Below are positions 33,695-45,178 of a stretch of 64,000 nt of DNA, one piece after another. Each line of letters opens with the position of its first letter. The first letter of the stretch is position 1. Made by a program: the position numbers and the translations under genes. Origin of the DNA: Melitaea cinxia (lineage: Eukaryota > Arthropoda > Insecta > Lepidoptera > Nymphalidae); assembly GCF_905220565.1 (NCBI RefSeq), contig NC_059408.1:15128508-15192507 (forward strand). Reading direction: 5' to 3'. The notes beneath the pieces were generated by a model. That model worked only from the letters and a program-made list of their open reading frames with translations, was not told the origin of the DNA and searched no databases.

Positions 33695-36010
33695 TCTATA
33701 ATATATATAAAAGCGAAAGGTCACTCACTCATCACGAAATCTCCGAAACTATAACACCTACAAACTTGAAATTTGGCAGGTAGGTTTCTTATAAGACGTA
33801 GGCATCCGCTAAGAACGGATTTTATGAAACTCGACCCTTAAGGGGGTAAAACGGGGGTTGGAAGTTTGTATGAAAGTCCTATGTTTTTGAAGTAAGAGAC
33901 TTGAAATTTAAAATATAAGCTCTATAGATGGTGAAAAGGTGTCCAAATAATGTATCTTAAGAAATAACTCCCTTTTGGGGTTAAAACGGGGGATGGTAGG
34001 TTAACTCACTCATCGCGAAATCTCCGAAACTATAATAGCTACAAACTTGAAATTTGGCAGATAGGCTCTTTATAGGACATAAACATCCGGTAAGAACGGA
34101 TTTTACGAAACTCAACCCCAAGGGGGGTAAAACGGGGGTTGGAATTTTGTATGAAAGTTCTATATTTTTGAAGTAAGAGACTTGAAATTTAAAATGTATG
34201 CTCTATAGATGGTGAGAAGGTGTCCAAATAATGTATCTTTAGAAATCAACTTCCTTTTGGGGTTAAAACGGGGGATGGTACGCTGACTCACTCATCGCGA
34301 AATCATCGAAACTATAATAGCTACAAACTTGAAATTTGGCAGATAGGCTCTTTATAGGACATAAACATCCGGTAAGAACGGATTTTACGAAAGTCGACCC
34401 CAATGGGGGTAAAACGGGGGTTGGAATTTTGTATGAAAGTTCTATATTTTTGAAGTAAGAGGCTTGAAATTTAAAATGTATGCTCTATAGATGGTGAGAA
34501 GGTGTCCAAATAATGTATCTTTAGAAATCAACTTCCTTTTGGGGTTAAAACGGGGGATGGTACGCTGACTCACTCATCGCGAAATCTCCGAAACTATAAT
34601 AGCTACAAACTTGAAATTTAGCGGGAAGGCTCCTTATAGAGCGTAGACATCCGCTAAGAATAGGTTTCACGAAATTCGACCCCTGAGGGGGTAAAACGGG
34701 GGTTGAAAGTTCGTATGAAAGTCCTATGTTTTTGAAGTAAGAGACTTGAAATTTAAAATGTACGCTCTTTAGATGATGAGAAGGTGTCCAAATAATGTAT
34801 CTTTAGAAATCAACTTCCTTTTGGGGTTAAAACGGGGGATGGTACGCTGACTCACTCATCGCGAAATCTCCGAAACTATAATAGCTACAAACTTGAAATT
34901 TAGCAGGAAGGCTCCTTACAGAGCGTAGACATCCGCTAAGAGCTGATTTTACGAAACTCGACCCTCAAGGGATAAAACAGGGGTTGGAAGTTTGTATGAA
35001 AGTCTTATGTTTTTGAAGTAGGAGACTTGATATTTAAAATATATGCTCTATAGATGGTGAGAAGGTGTTCAAATAGTGCGTCTTTAGAAATCAACTCCCT
35101 TTTGGGGTCAAAACGGGGTATAGTAGGTTGACTCACTCATCACGAAATCTCCGCAACTATAACAGCCACAAACTTGAAATTTGGCAGGTGGGTTCCTTAT
35201 AGAGCGTAGACATTCGTTAAGACCTGTAAGGAGGTAAAACGGGGGTTGGAAGTTTGAATGAAAGTCCTATGTTTTTGAAGTAAGAGACTTGAAATTTAAA
35301 ATGTATGCTCCTATAGATGGTGAGAAGGTGTCCAAATTATGCATCGTAATCTACATAAAAGAGAAAGTCACTGACTCACTCATCACGAGAACTCAAAAAC
35401 CGCTGGATGGTCCATCCATCCAGGATGGACAAAGATGAAATTTAGCAGGACGGTATATTATTCTTACTAGACGTCCGCTAAGAACGGATTTTGCGATATA
35501 CAACCGTTAAGGGGGTTTAATTGGGGTTAATACTTTGTATGAAACATATACAGCACCTATAAGTTCACCTGATAGGTTATTTATACTGCAGCTTGAAAAT
35601 AAAGCTCAAAATGTGGTGTATAGAGAGGTTTTATAAAAGTAACTATTAAGTTATACTAAATTATGCCTTTTAAAAAGTTACTCAGTGGGATAAGCATTTC
35701 AAGTAATTGAAATAAAAAAATAATTTGCATTAAACATCTTAATAGTAATGCATATCTTCATAACCACGCTAACGTATCCGCGGGCAATAGTTAGTGTATT
35801 ATAAAACAAAGTCACCAAATGTGATCGATTCCCTCAAAATCTACTGAACGGATTTTCATGCGACCACAACCTCACCAATGCAGAGAGGGCTTCAAGAGGA
35901 AGGTTTACGGAACGGCTAAGCCGATTTTGATGAGAGTTTCACTGGAAGTTTGCCGGGAAAACTTTGTGACAAACTGATTCCAACGCGGGCGAAGCCGCGG
36001 GCACAGCTAG
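33695..36010 (+). mobile_element. Helitron-like element carrying a 282-bp satellite array
   Basis: Starts TCTATAATATATATAAAAGC after A. It ends with the hairpin CGCGG-gcgaag-CCGCG, then ggcacaGCTAG before T, which is the Helitron 3' signature. The body is six tandem ~282-bp units plus one diverged unit (see repeat entry). The last ~215 bp (from tattataaaacaaagtc near 35797) resemble another Helitron class, so two elements may be fused or nested. No Rep/helicase coding is present. ttatctatataat lies on both sides (33683-33695 and 36011-36023). Confidence 0.65.
33728..35580 (+). repeat. tandem array, six ~282-bp units plus a diverged seventh
   Basis: The marker atca/gcgaaatc begins at 33731, 34012, 34294, 34576, 34858 and 35139 (spacings 281, 282, 282, 282, 281), then a diverged unit at 35382 after 243 bp. 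Each unit contains acaaacttgaaatttggcag, gtaaaacgggggttgga, tttttgaagtaagagacttg and gatggtgagaaggtgtcc. The central units (3 to 5) look most alike. The gggggt/acggg runs give repeated G-rich clusters. Confidence 0.9.
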
Positions 36011-36023
36011 TTATCTATATAAT

Positions 36024-36609
36024 TATACCTAATAAAAATCATTTGAAGTCGTTTTTTCATTTGATTAGAAGCCCAATTATTTCTTTATATTTTACTATTT
36101 TATAAATCAGACCTAATATTGTCTAAGATTCCAGTATTAAAATAAGAATTTAGAAATCGAAAGCTTTGTAAGATGTTTATCGTATACTAAAATTATTTCC
36201 AAATCTCAGGAAAACACTTCAAAGATCGTTTTGTACACACGAATATCCTATTGTACGATAACAAAACGTCACGAAATTTGATTTTCAGAATAAAACATCT
36301 CAGAATTTCTATTGAAAGACATCAAGGTATTAAAATGATTCTCGAATCTTTCCTGCAAAAAGGACCAAGGGAACCATTTTATATTAATATTTTAATAATC
36401 AAATTCTGATATTACAAAATGGTGGTATAATAATTTTCTAGCTGTTCTTTTTGAATTTTGAAACATAATTTTAATGTAATATAAAATATCGTGAAAATCC
36501 ATAAGATTAAAAAAATCATTTATTTTTTCAATTAAAAAATTCGCACAACTTTCTAAGATGCTAACGTACTATAGCATCCGTAGCTTACTGGTGTCCGTTG
36601 TAACCTACG
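36024..36609. other. unannotated AT-rich stretch
   Basis: No supported gene or repeat. Confidence 0.3.
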
Positions 36610-36804
36610 TTATTGTGTTTTGTGTACTTCTCGATCCATGATACAAAATTTTATCTTATTAAGGATCATTAAATTATAGGCATTTTGCTTCTCGAAACAA
36701 AACTGTAATCTCTCATCACTTGTTCCGCTTGTTGCTAGCAGAGTGTCTATCATACTCCATGTGTACTCATCGAAAATAGAACATTTTTGTTTGTTTTCTC
36801 TCAT
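36610..36804 (-). CDS. unidentified 64-codon frame, possible exon or transposon remnant
   Basis: I do not recognise it. The frame encodes a mixed-composition peptide (FDEYTWSMIDTLLATSGTSD, then ERLQFCFEKQNAYNL) that is less repetitive than chance frames nearby. It extends upstream without a stop by about nine codons (TKCREGW). There is no splice or promoter evidence. It could equally be a degraded transposase segment or a chance frame. Confidence 0.2.
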   Translation of the reverse strand: MRENKQKCSIFDEYTWSMIDTLLATSGTSDERLQFCFEKQNAYNLMILNKIKFCIMDREVHKTQ

Positions 36805-36992
36805 CCATCCTTCCCTACATTTTGTTCACTTTCATCGCGCTTTATAGATAGTGAATATATATAGGAAAAGTGTGAATCACGTAAACTAATTATTCTACAA
36901 CCTTGATAACATAATACTCATTCTTATACAAGACTAGACAACTCGCATGTTTTCATTTATGATGCTGTTGATGGATACAATCTGGGTGAATA

Positions 36993-37224
36993 TGTTTTTT
37001 TTTTTTATACAACTAGGTCAGCAAACAAGCTCACATCTTATATTACCGTAGCCTATAGACGCCTGCAACACTAGAAGCATTGCAAGGCCGAAACTACACC
37101 CCAGTTCCGCCCCCAGCAGCTTTGATCACCTTACTCACCACAGAACACGACTTCTCGAAAGCAGTATTATATAGATATGATCTTCTGTAAGGTCGAGGTT
37201 ACCCAGTCGGGCTGCTCCAGATTA
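36993..37224 (-). mobile_element. H-family SINE-like retroposon, 5'-truncated
   Basis: Poly-T, atacaactaggtcagcaaac, ccgtagcctatagacgcctg, cttctgtaaggtcgaggtta and gggctgctccagatta. The terminal ~45 bp of the 5' end are missing. Confidence 0.75.
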
Positions 37225-37947
37225 ATAACGTCAAACCTTAAATTTTTCGATCAATCTACTTAATAACTTTTTTGAAGTAAATCTTTTGAAAAAAAAAAAA
37301 ACTTTAAATACCAATTACATCGAGAAAACAGTACAAGCAATCTATAAAACGTCAGGTATGATAAAACAATAATATACTTCATTATTCAACAAAAACTGTA
37401 AAAGCGCGTAAGAATAGCATTGAAAGTCTCATCATACTTTTACCTAATACCAGATAGTATTCCACGTTTTGAGACATTGTGCATTTGTTTTTGATTTCTT
37501 TGTTAATTAGTATTTATTTGATTAAGTTTCTTGAAACGCTGTTTTTATTTTTATTTTTTATAACTAACCATATTCAATAAAGTTGAAATCGATTCAAATC
37601 AGCAATTGTTTCCATAAAGCAAGCAAAATTGTTTAAGCAAGCAAAAATTAGCTAAAATAGATCATCGACATAATTATCCATTCATCATCTGCCGTGTTCT
37701 GGATCGATACATAGAAGCTAGGTTAGGAGCAAACGGTTTAATCTAATTGGAGCAGTTAATGAAAATACTAGCTCGAAACGGTACTAAATAGTATAATAAC
37801 GAGCCAGTGATTGTTGCAATTCATAAGCTTTTAGCTGTATTGTTTGTGCTGTTTAGTTTTGTTTTACCTTTTTTTTCTTCATTTCTTCCTTGTATTTATA
37901 ATGAAATAAATTTGATTAATTTGTTTCTGTGTTATTGCTAACTTTTA
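37225..37947. other. unannotated AT-rich stretch
   Basis: taaagcaagcaaaattgtttaagcaagcaaaaatt at 37616 is a short direct repeat. No gene. Confidence 0.3.
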
Positions 37948-38090
37948 ACCTACTTTCAAAAAAGGAGGAGGCTCTTAATTCGTCTGTTTTTTTTTATGGA
38001 TGTAAACTCAGGAATTTTTGCTGGATGGACCAATTCCAATGATTATTTTTTTAATCGAAAGGTGTTCGCGTCGTTGTCAAGCAAACATCA
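37948..38090 (+). mobile_element. D-family fragment
   Basis: cctactttcaaaaaaggagg then aggctcttaattcgtctg, the D terminal block; one end only. Confidence 0.5.
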
Positions 38091-39392
38091 TTATAGTACT
38101 ACATTTTCTCAAAGTCTACCTCTTTGGTTTATCATTAGAAAATGCATTTAATTATTAAAGCTTCAATTTGTTTGATTTATAATAACCATGTTTTTATTTA
38201 AACGGAGCGATTAAACATTCACAAAAATTAAAAAAAAACTTTTTAATTTGTTTACGAGTGTAATATACTTTAAAATAATTTTATACCAAAAGTATTGGTT
38301 AATTACATTTAAATCTCTTACAAAAATAAAACGGTAATTAGTATTACTATATTAATCGCTGCCTCTTGTGACTTGTACGACATGATCTTGGTAGTCGTTC
38401 GTCTTAATTTATTCGGCTCCAATTGCTAGACGAGTACGTGGTTCCGTCACATTTCCCGCTTAGCTAGGAATAGGTGCGTTTAATTATAAGCACTAATTAT
38501 GCGATTGATTGCAGTACATTTACTCGACTAATTCATTATTGACTTAGCCTTGAATACTGCGTGTACCGTACTGTCTGTCATCAAACAATAATGGAAAATC
38601 TAATTTGTTATATCCATAATAATGAGCCAAAAAAAAACGTATGCTTTTTTTGTGGTTATGTTACCGAAGTATAAAGACACCAAATTTCCAATTAATCGAT
38701 CTAGGACAGTTACTTAATAACTTCAGAACTAATCAATAAGTTCAAAACTAGGTTGGTAAGAAACTGTATGAAAATCGAATCCATAATATTTCACATACAA
38801 ATAAGCATTTTAAACTCAAACTATGCCACTTTTTGCGTCGATGTTAAACAATATGTGATTTGGTATTTATAAATCCACCTATTCATGAATTTGGTCATCT
38901 ACTAAGATCTTAATACATATAAGGTCAAAGTTTTATAGTATAAATTTAAATATTATTCTGGTTACTTTTTATGGGTGTATAATAATATAAAAGTAATACA
39001 TCTTAAAACTCTTACACTTAGTAACACACAAATGGTAACTTTTTCCAGATCTTTTCAGTAAATTTAGACAAAAAGCGCTCTAATATCCTCCATGTGGAAG
39101 TGTAAAGCGCATCTCTTCGAGCGTGACTATTCGAAGTCAGACTCCCTTTAGCGGTTTTCTTTTCATGGATACCTTTCATACGCCATCGACAAAGAACTAT
39201 GTGAGTCCGAGTATCATTAAACATGTAATTGGTATTACTTTTTATTTTAAAAATAGTTTCGCTCTAATTCTATTCAGGAACTAGTTGTTTCCCGCCGTTT
39301 CACACACGTTAATTTGAGAAAAAATAGCCGATAACCTTCCTTGGTAAATGGGCATCCATGGGACAGATAAAACGCCTAGGCCTCGGAGAGCA
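38091..39392. other. unannotated AT-rich stretch
   Basis: The 68-codon minus frame at 39018-39224 (contains HARRDALYTSTWRILERFLS) has mixed composition but no recognised family. Nothing else. Confidence 0.3.
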
Positions 39393-39566
39393 CGTTAAAC
39401 CGTCGGTCCCGGTTGTTATCATGTACACTTGATAACGATCATTACTTATAGTAGGGAATATATCCGCCAACCCGCATTGGAGTAGCGTGGTGGATTAAGC
39501 TCTGATTCATCTCCTGCATGGGGAAAGACGCCTATACCCAGCTGTGAGATATTACAGGCTGAAGCG
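39393..39566 (+). mobile_element. C-family SINE, 5'-truncated
   Basis: ctcggagagcacgttaaacc to gagatattacaggctgaagc. The tRNA head is missing. Confidence 0.75.
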
Positions 39567-39894
39567 AGCGACTCACTGGTAATATTAATTGAGACGGACA
39601 AAATTGTCCCCAGTACTATATTATCAACTAATTCAAAAAATCACTTTAAGTCACTTAAGTTAAATTAATCACTGCTATAGTTAGACTACCATTTGTCTCC
39701 AATAGAGTCTGTCAAAAGTGTTAAACAGGGGTAAAAAAATTTAACGACTTGAGGATTGACGTCGATATATTTTTTTTTTTTAATAAAAAAAGTCTCACGT
39801 CAAAATATCAGTTTTTTTTTTAACTTAGTCGTTTTCGATTGAAAATTAGGCTGCTTTTTCGATATTTCAGTAAATCAGTACAGATGTATGAGAT

Positions 39895-40000
39895 GTATAT
39901 ATGTATGTAGATGTATGTATGTATGTATGCATGCATGTATGCATGTATGTGTGTATGTATGTATGTATGTATGTATGTATGTATGTATGTATGTATGTAT
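39895..40000. repeat. (ATGT)n microsatellite
   Basis: About 100 bp of ATGT/GTAT tetranucleotide with a few ATGC variants; the long Met-Tyr-Val-Cys frame through it is an artefact. Confidence 0.95.
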
Positions 40001-40117
40001 TTAGATGTATCTTTGTATGTTTATATATGTTTATGTATGTGTGGTGTATGCATTTTATATGTTTTATAATTATTATTATTCTATTCCTGCACTACTTTGC
40101 CCTGCGTTTCACATTAT

Positions 40118-40235
40118 CACTCACTGCCATGGGTTGACTGGAAGAGATCTCTTTTAGAGATAAGTTCGCCCTTGCCAACTTCCTATATTATTATGACTAT
40201 TGTAAAATTTACTTAGTGCAATAAAGAATATATAT
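40118..40235 (+). mobile_element. LINE 3' end (ggttgactggaagagat type)
   Basis: ggttgactggaagagatctc, ttttagagataagttcgccc and gtgcaataaagaatatat. It has an AATAAA signal and is a plus-strand counterpart of 33513-33680. Confidence 0.55.
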
Positions 40236-40500
40236 TTATGTCAAAATAAGGTGAAAAAAATAAATACTCCCCCCCCACCACTTCCCGACCTCAGATCGCC
40301 TGTAATTTATATTTCCTTTCATTGTCGATGTATTCTCTTCTTTTTTCAATAAATTTCATTCTACTATATATTTTTTTACTTTTTACCATTTTCTAAGGTC
40401 TAGAAAGAAAATAATAGTCGAGTTGTAATAAAAATAACTGTTTATTTATTTTAATATCTAAATTTTATTTTAAATTTCATAATATTTTTGCCCATTCGAG
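40236..40500. other. unannotated stretch with a C run
   Basis: ctccccccccaccacttccc at 40267; otherwise AT-rich and featureless. Confidence 0.3.
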
Positions 40501-40529
40501 TTCCCCGTCTCGCGCAAATACTACATTCA

Positions 40530-40568
40530 TATATAAGTGAGGGAGACGATCGTAAATTAGTCAGTGGC
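40530..40568 (+). promoter_or_regulatory. candidate core promoter: TATA box plus TCAGT initiator
   Basis: TATATAAG at 40530-40537 and TCAGTG at 40561-40566 place the TATA box 33 bases before the initiator A (40563), near the usual insect spacing. The surrounding 40500-40750 is clearly GC-richer than its neighbours and matches none of the repeat families here. No clear DPE at +28. Inference only. Confidence 0.3.
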
Positions 40569-40740
40569 GAGCAATTTGCGCCACCTTTGATTAAAGTCGC
40601 ACCCCGAAGTGATTTGTAGCTCTCGTCTGAACCCAGAGCTCATCTGGCGGCGTCACCAACAAAGGCGCTAAAACAAAATCTGACGGCTGAGAAATGGCGT
40701 TATTAAAACTTCCATTCATGATGTTCAGACTTCGTCGCAA
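40563..40740 (+). other. possible first exon / 5' leader downstream of the candidate promoter
   Basis: A GC-richer leader leads to gctgagaaATGG at about 40687, a good start context. It opens a 24-codon frame (MALLKLPFMMFRLRRNQLCG...) ending at a TGA. A GT within it could be a donor, but no phase-compatible join to the exons at 49476 is evident. It may be unrelated to that gene. Confidence 0.2.
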
Positions 40741-40811
40741 TCAATTGTGTGGGGCAACTTGGTATTGAAATTAAGTCACGTGTTCAAGGATATTCACGAA
40801 CAAAAGGATCT

Positions 40812-40925
40812 GTCAATCCTTGAAGTGATTCTGTGGTATTGCAGGCGTACATAGGTTATGGTAACCGCATACCATCAGATGAGCCGTACCAGTTTGGCTA
40901 CCCTGCTGTATAAAAATAAAAAAAA
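40812..40925 (+). mobile_element. H-family element, 3' third
   Basis: gtggtattgcaggcgtacat, ggtaaccgcataccatcaga and accctgctgtataaaaataa. Confidence 0.65.
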
Positions 40926-41351
40926 AGATATGAAAAACTTTTTGATAAAAAGTAAAATAAAATCAAAGTGACATTTCTTGGTCAACGCAGTTACGTAAGC
41001 TTAATTTGATTCAAACGAGCGAACGGCTTATTATTCATTTATTCATTAACTTATTTGAATAAAACAATTCGTATGAAACGCGTAGACAATGTACTCATTC
41101 ATCTTAATAGTACTCACTCACATACTCGAATAAGTAAATAACATTGTTGCTTCATAGAAATTTAATTTAAATAATGTTTCTGATAACAATACTCACTTAA
41201 ATGTATTAATCAAAATTTTATTTTAGAGTAAAAGTGATTTTTAATAATTTGATTTATAATTGAAAAATTATATCACGAAATTCTGTTGATTTATAATAGA
41301 AAAAAAAAATTCTCAAAATTCTGAGATAAACTCCTATAGCTGATGACTGAT
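40926..41351. other. unannotated AT-rich stretch
   Basis: No supported gene. Confidence 0.3.
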
Positions 41352-41480
41352 GATAACTGAGGTAGGGCACAGCAGAAAATTTCCTGCTCAAAATATGGAG
41401 CAGCCCGACTGGGGAAGTACCTCGACCTTGAAGAAGGTCACAGTTAAATAATACTCTAAGTAGCCTAATGTTCTTATGAC
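41352..41480 (+). mobile_element. H-family element, 5' half
   Basis: aactgaggtagggcacagca to gaccttgaagaaggtcacag, then decays near aatgttcttatgacgagtaa. Confidence 0.7.
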
Positions 41481-41880
41481 GAGTAAGGTATGGTGCTCCG
41501 ATGTTTCAGGTTTGTGAAGGCCGTAATCTAGAAAGCTGTGGATACCGTAGTCAACATCTTACAATTAAGTATAAAGCTAAATATCTTAGTAGTATGAAAA
41601 AATTTAAAACTGCTTAACAAAACCAACATTTATCAGTGCACTCACATTTTTATCATTTATTTATCAAATTCAACGAACAGTTTCTTAAAGTACCTACTCT
41701 AATTACTTACCCACTTTATATTTGAGTTCTCATTTCAAGGAAATATAACAGACATTAAGAGTGCCCAGAGATGAAGAACATTAAATTTCTATTCATTTAT
41801 CATCCAAACGCTTATAATAAAAGTATAGTTCGTGTCTTCACACGAAATACTTGTTAATAGTCTGAAATACAGCTTAAGAA
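41481..41880. other. unannotated AT-rich stretch
   Basis: No supported gene. Confidence 0.3.
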
Positions 41881-42120
41881 AAAAACGAGTGTGCTTTAGA
41901 CCACACGACAGAAGTAAAACTTCTTTAGCAATACGCCTGCACTGTGTCTTAGATATACGAAATGTAACTGGCTATGAGAGAAAGAGAGAAAGAAAATGTA
42001 TGCTGGCACCTCTCTATCTCGCTACGTTCGCCTCGCCCGAATACACTTTTCGTAACGCTCTCGTCACGCATTCAACAGCTTACTCCCCAAGTCAAGCGAA
42101 CGGAAAGAAGTTTTACTTAC
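41881..42120 (-). mobile_element. E-family MITE-like element
   Basis: aaaaacgagtgtgctttaga, then ccacacgacagaagtaaaac at the left and gaaagaagttttactta at the right. The internal order is the reverse of 5685. The 103-codon frame at 41832-42143 is the repeat read through. Confidence 0.65.
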
Positions 42121-42517
42121 TAATAAATATCTCATATGTTTAAAAAAATTATATAGATCGCCTACATCAAATATTTGACATCCAATACAATGTTAAATGC
42201 GTATGTATTGGACTGTCTAAAGATGTGAGGACAACAATTTTCCACACATAAAAGTATGTTTTTCGCTATCTAAGGATATTGATAATAAAGATATTCCTGA
42301 TATAAGATATGTATGAGACATAAAAATATATCCGTGACATCAGGTTTATCATTACTCGAATCCAGTTTCATGTTTCCAACGAATGATAAGACTATAACGT
42401 ATATTTATTTCATGCTTGTTTTTCACACATCTATAATAAAACTACACATACGGGTTGAAAATATGACGAAATATTATATTTATTATTACAAATATTTTTT
42501 TTCCGGTTTGAATGTAT
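42121..42517. other. unannotated AT-rich stretch
   Basis: No supported gene; the 109-codon frame at 42313-42642 continues into a SINE and is judged chance. Confidence 0.3.
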
Positions 42518-42680
42518 GTCCTTGTGGGTCTCTTCCACCGTGCTTCGGAGAGCACGTTAACATGTCGGTCCCGGTTTTTATATATATATACCTGATAGCG
42601 ATCGTTACTCATAGCATTGAATATATCCCTAACCCGCAGTGAACTATACCCAGAAGTGGGATATTACAGCCTGAATCGTC
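42518..42680 (+). mobile_element. C-family SINE, 5'-truncated and internally deleted
   Basis: gtccttgtgggtctcttcca, ctgatagcgatcgttactca and agaagtgggatattacagcc. The segment between aacccgcag and tatacccag is deleted. Confidence 0.7.
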
Positions 42681-42789
42681 AGATTGCAGTCAGGAAATTT
42701 ATACGTGAATAGCTCAGCGCTAATATATAATATTTAATATCTAATATTGTCCACATTAATACACATCGGAGGCTAACAGGGTAAGGAAA

Positions 42790-42792
<3 letters not shown>

Positions 42793-42838
<46 letters not shown>
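42793..42838. repeat. (AT)n microsatellite
   Basis: About 23 AT units without interruption. Confidence 0.95.
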
Positions 42839-42841
<3 letters not shown>

Positions 42842-42980
42842 TTTACAGAGTCCGCTGTACTATTATGTGTAACGTTGTTTAAAAATGTATAGCTCGCATG
42901 GTAATAAAGGACAATAGTATGCGGAAGTATAGATGTCTCATGGGAAATTATGGGAAAAGTCTTTGCCAATTGTATCTGCC

Positions 42981-43155
42981 TTTTTATACAACTAGGTCGC
43001 CAAACAAGCGGTCACCTGCTGGTAAGCGATTACCGTAGCCTATAGACGTCTGTAACACCAGAAGCATCGCAAGCTCGTCGAGAAGTGCCTTACTCACCAC
43101 AGGAACACAGCACAGCTTGAAAGCAATATTATTTAGCTGTGATCTTCTGTCGACG
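42981..43155 (-). mobile_element. H-family element with internal deletion
   Basis: tttttatacaactaggtcgc, accgtagcctatagacgtct and tatttagctgtgatcttctg. The 5' end is missing and the middle is shortened. Confidence 0.7.
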
Positions 43156-43562
43156 TAAGAGATAGAACTGTACCTGAGTGACTTATCTGATTGAAATAAT
43201 AATGTCTAATGAATAATTTTTTTTCAAATCAAGCTTGTGAAGTTATGAAGTTATACACATAAATTTATACTACTTTTAGGGATTTCGTTTTGCTTGTAGA
43301 AGATATTATATTTTGTAATTATTAAATTTTTAATTAAAAAAATTAAAATAGACGTTAAGAAATAATGTAGTAACTTTATATTGATTCTTATTGCTATTTA
43401 AATAATGTGTTTGTACCAAGAAAAAACCTTGCTCTGATGTACTACACTACTATAGCGGTGCGTGTGCGTGTGAGAGATTTACTTCTGTGAGAACATTGTA
43501 AGCGCTTAAACACCACATGGATATTCATATTTGTGCAAATATTTCTTTCTCTGCACCTGATT
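43156..43562. other. unannotated AT-rich stretch
   Basis: No supported gene. Confidence 0.3.
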
Positions 43563-43635
43563 ACCTGATTGCTATCAGATAAAACCGTTACTCATACGAG
43601 TGGTAGAGAATGTATCCACCAACCCGCAGTAGTAC
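43563..43635 (+). mobile_element. C-family SINE fragment
   Basis: ctgattgctatcagataaaa to tgtatccaccaacccgcagt, a middle piece of C, diverged. Confidence 0.45.
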
Positions 43636-43813
43636 AAAAAAAAAGTATCATACGCTAGAATAAGAACCGTTCGGTGGACTCACATCTCTGTTGGAGACAT
43701 TGAGTTAGTCTAACTCAAACAATGATGTTGCTGAGTAACGCCTACCTTGATTTAGAAAAATTGCATGTTTTAGAAATAAAAAAGGACATGGGTTCAAAAG
43801 CCCATTGATGGAT

Positions 43814-44146
43814 TCATTCATTACAGCCTATACAGTCCACTGCTGGACATAAGCCTCCACAAGTTCACGCCAAAAACAACGTGAACTCATGTGTTTTGCC
43901 CATAGTCAGCACGCTGGGCAGGCGGGTTGGTGACCGCAGGGCTGGGTTTGTCGCGCCGAAGACGCTGCTGCTCGTCTTCGCCCTGTGTATTTCAAAGCCA
44001 GCAGTTGGATGGTTATCCCGCCACCGGTCGGCTTTTTAAGTTCCAAGGTGGTAGCGGAACTGTGTTATCCCTTAGTCGCCTCTTACGAGACCCACGGGAA
44101 GAGAGGGGGTGGCTATATTCTTTAGTACCGTAGCCACACAGTACCG
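43814..44146 (-). mobile_element. A-family SINE-like retroposon, full length with 9-bp TSD
   Basis: TTGATGGAT at 43805-43813 and 44147-44155. 333 bp. The 5' end, ctgtgtggctacggt (minus), is at the right. Confidence 0.85.
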
Positions 44147-44155
44147 TTGATGGAT

Positions 44156-44751
44156 ATTACTTATATATTAAAAAATAAAAATAAAATAGGTACAGAGTTA
44201 ATGGTCGAGCGGTATCAATAAAAAATAAATTATTTTTTCGATATAAAATATTTCGTCGCGTATGTTTTCAATTTGAAAGATAAAGCGGAAAATAATATAA
44301 GATATATTCAGGCGTTTTATTTCATTACGGCCAACCCTTGTGGGATGTTATGTTGATAATTTTCGAAAATAACACGGATTCGAGTATTCCTTTTATATAT
44401 TTAAACATTAAACAGTATTTCATTTTGTGTAAATTATACGTTTTCATGGATTTATTTCTGACAATCAACAGTACGATCGCAACGAACTTGATTCAGTAAT
44501 ATATTCAGAAAAGTAATATTTATGCCATGACTTTGCCAATACCATATAACTGTTTTAACTATTACATTTGCTTCATTTATTTCTTTTAAGTTATTTTGAA
44601 ATAAAATTAGACACTACTGAAAACTGTAAAAAAGGTTTATCATAGAATGACAATTTCGTCGCGCTTGTCTAGCATGCATAAAAGAAATTTTTTTTTGTAT
44701 ATTTTCCTATCCAAATGATTATATTTAGAATTTTGTGTACAATATAATGTG
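44156..44751. other. unannotated AT-rich stretch
   Basis: No supported gene. Confidence 0.3.
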
Positions 44752-45131
44752 TATTTACAATTTATCACTTCAGCCTATCGCAATCCACTGCTGGAAATAG
44801 GCCTTCCCAAGTTCGCGACAGACATTATGACGCGAACTCATGTGTTTTGCCCATTGTCACCCTGCTGGGCAGGCGGGTTGGTAACCGCAGGGTTGGCTTT
44901 GTCGCACCGAAGAGGCTGCTGCCCATCTCCGGCCTGTGTATTTTAAAGCCAGCAGTTGGATGATTTTTCCCCCACGGTCGGCTTTATAAGTTCCAAGATG
45001 GTAGTGGAACTTTGTTTTTCCTTCCCGAGTAGAAATTTTTTCGTCTTCCTTAGAAGGACCGGACCAGGCATGCCTGATCAGGACTAGATAAGGCATGTAA
45101 CGCAGATGATTGGTCTGGACCTGATCAGAAT

Positions 45132-45178
45132 GAGATGAGATTACCTGATCTGGACCTGATCAGGAAATCTCATCTCAT
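45132..45178. repeat. strong hairpin inside K
   Basis: atgagatgagatt-a-cctgatc pairs with gatcagg-a-aatctcatctcat around the loop tggacct: about 20 paired bases with one mismatch. Confidence 0.8.

Noticed and set aside
33728..35580. CRISPR array
   Set aside because: The units are 282 bp direct repeats without a spacer/repeat alternation, in a eukaryotic mobile element.
39901..40137. 78-codon frame MYVDVCMYVC...
   Set aside because: Translation of the ATGT microsatellite.
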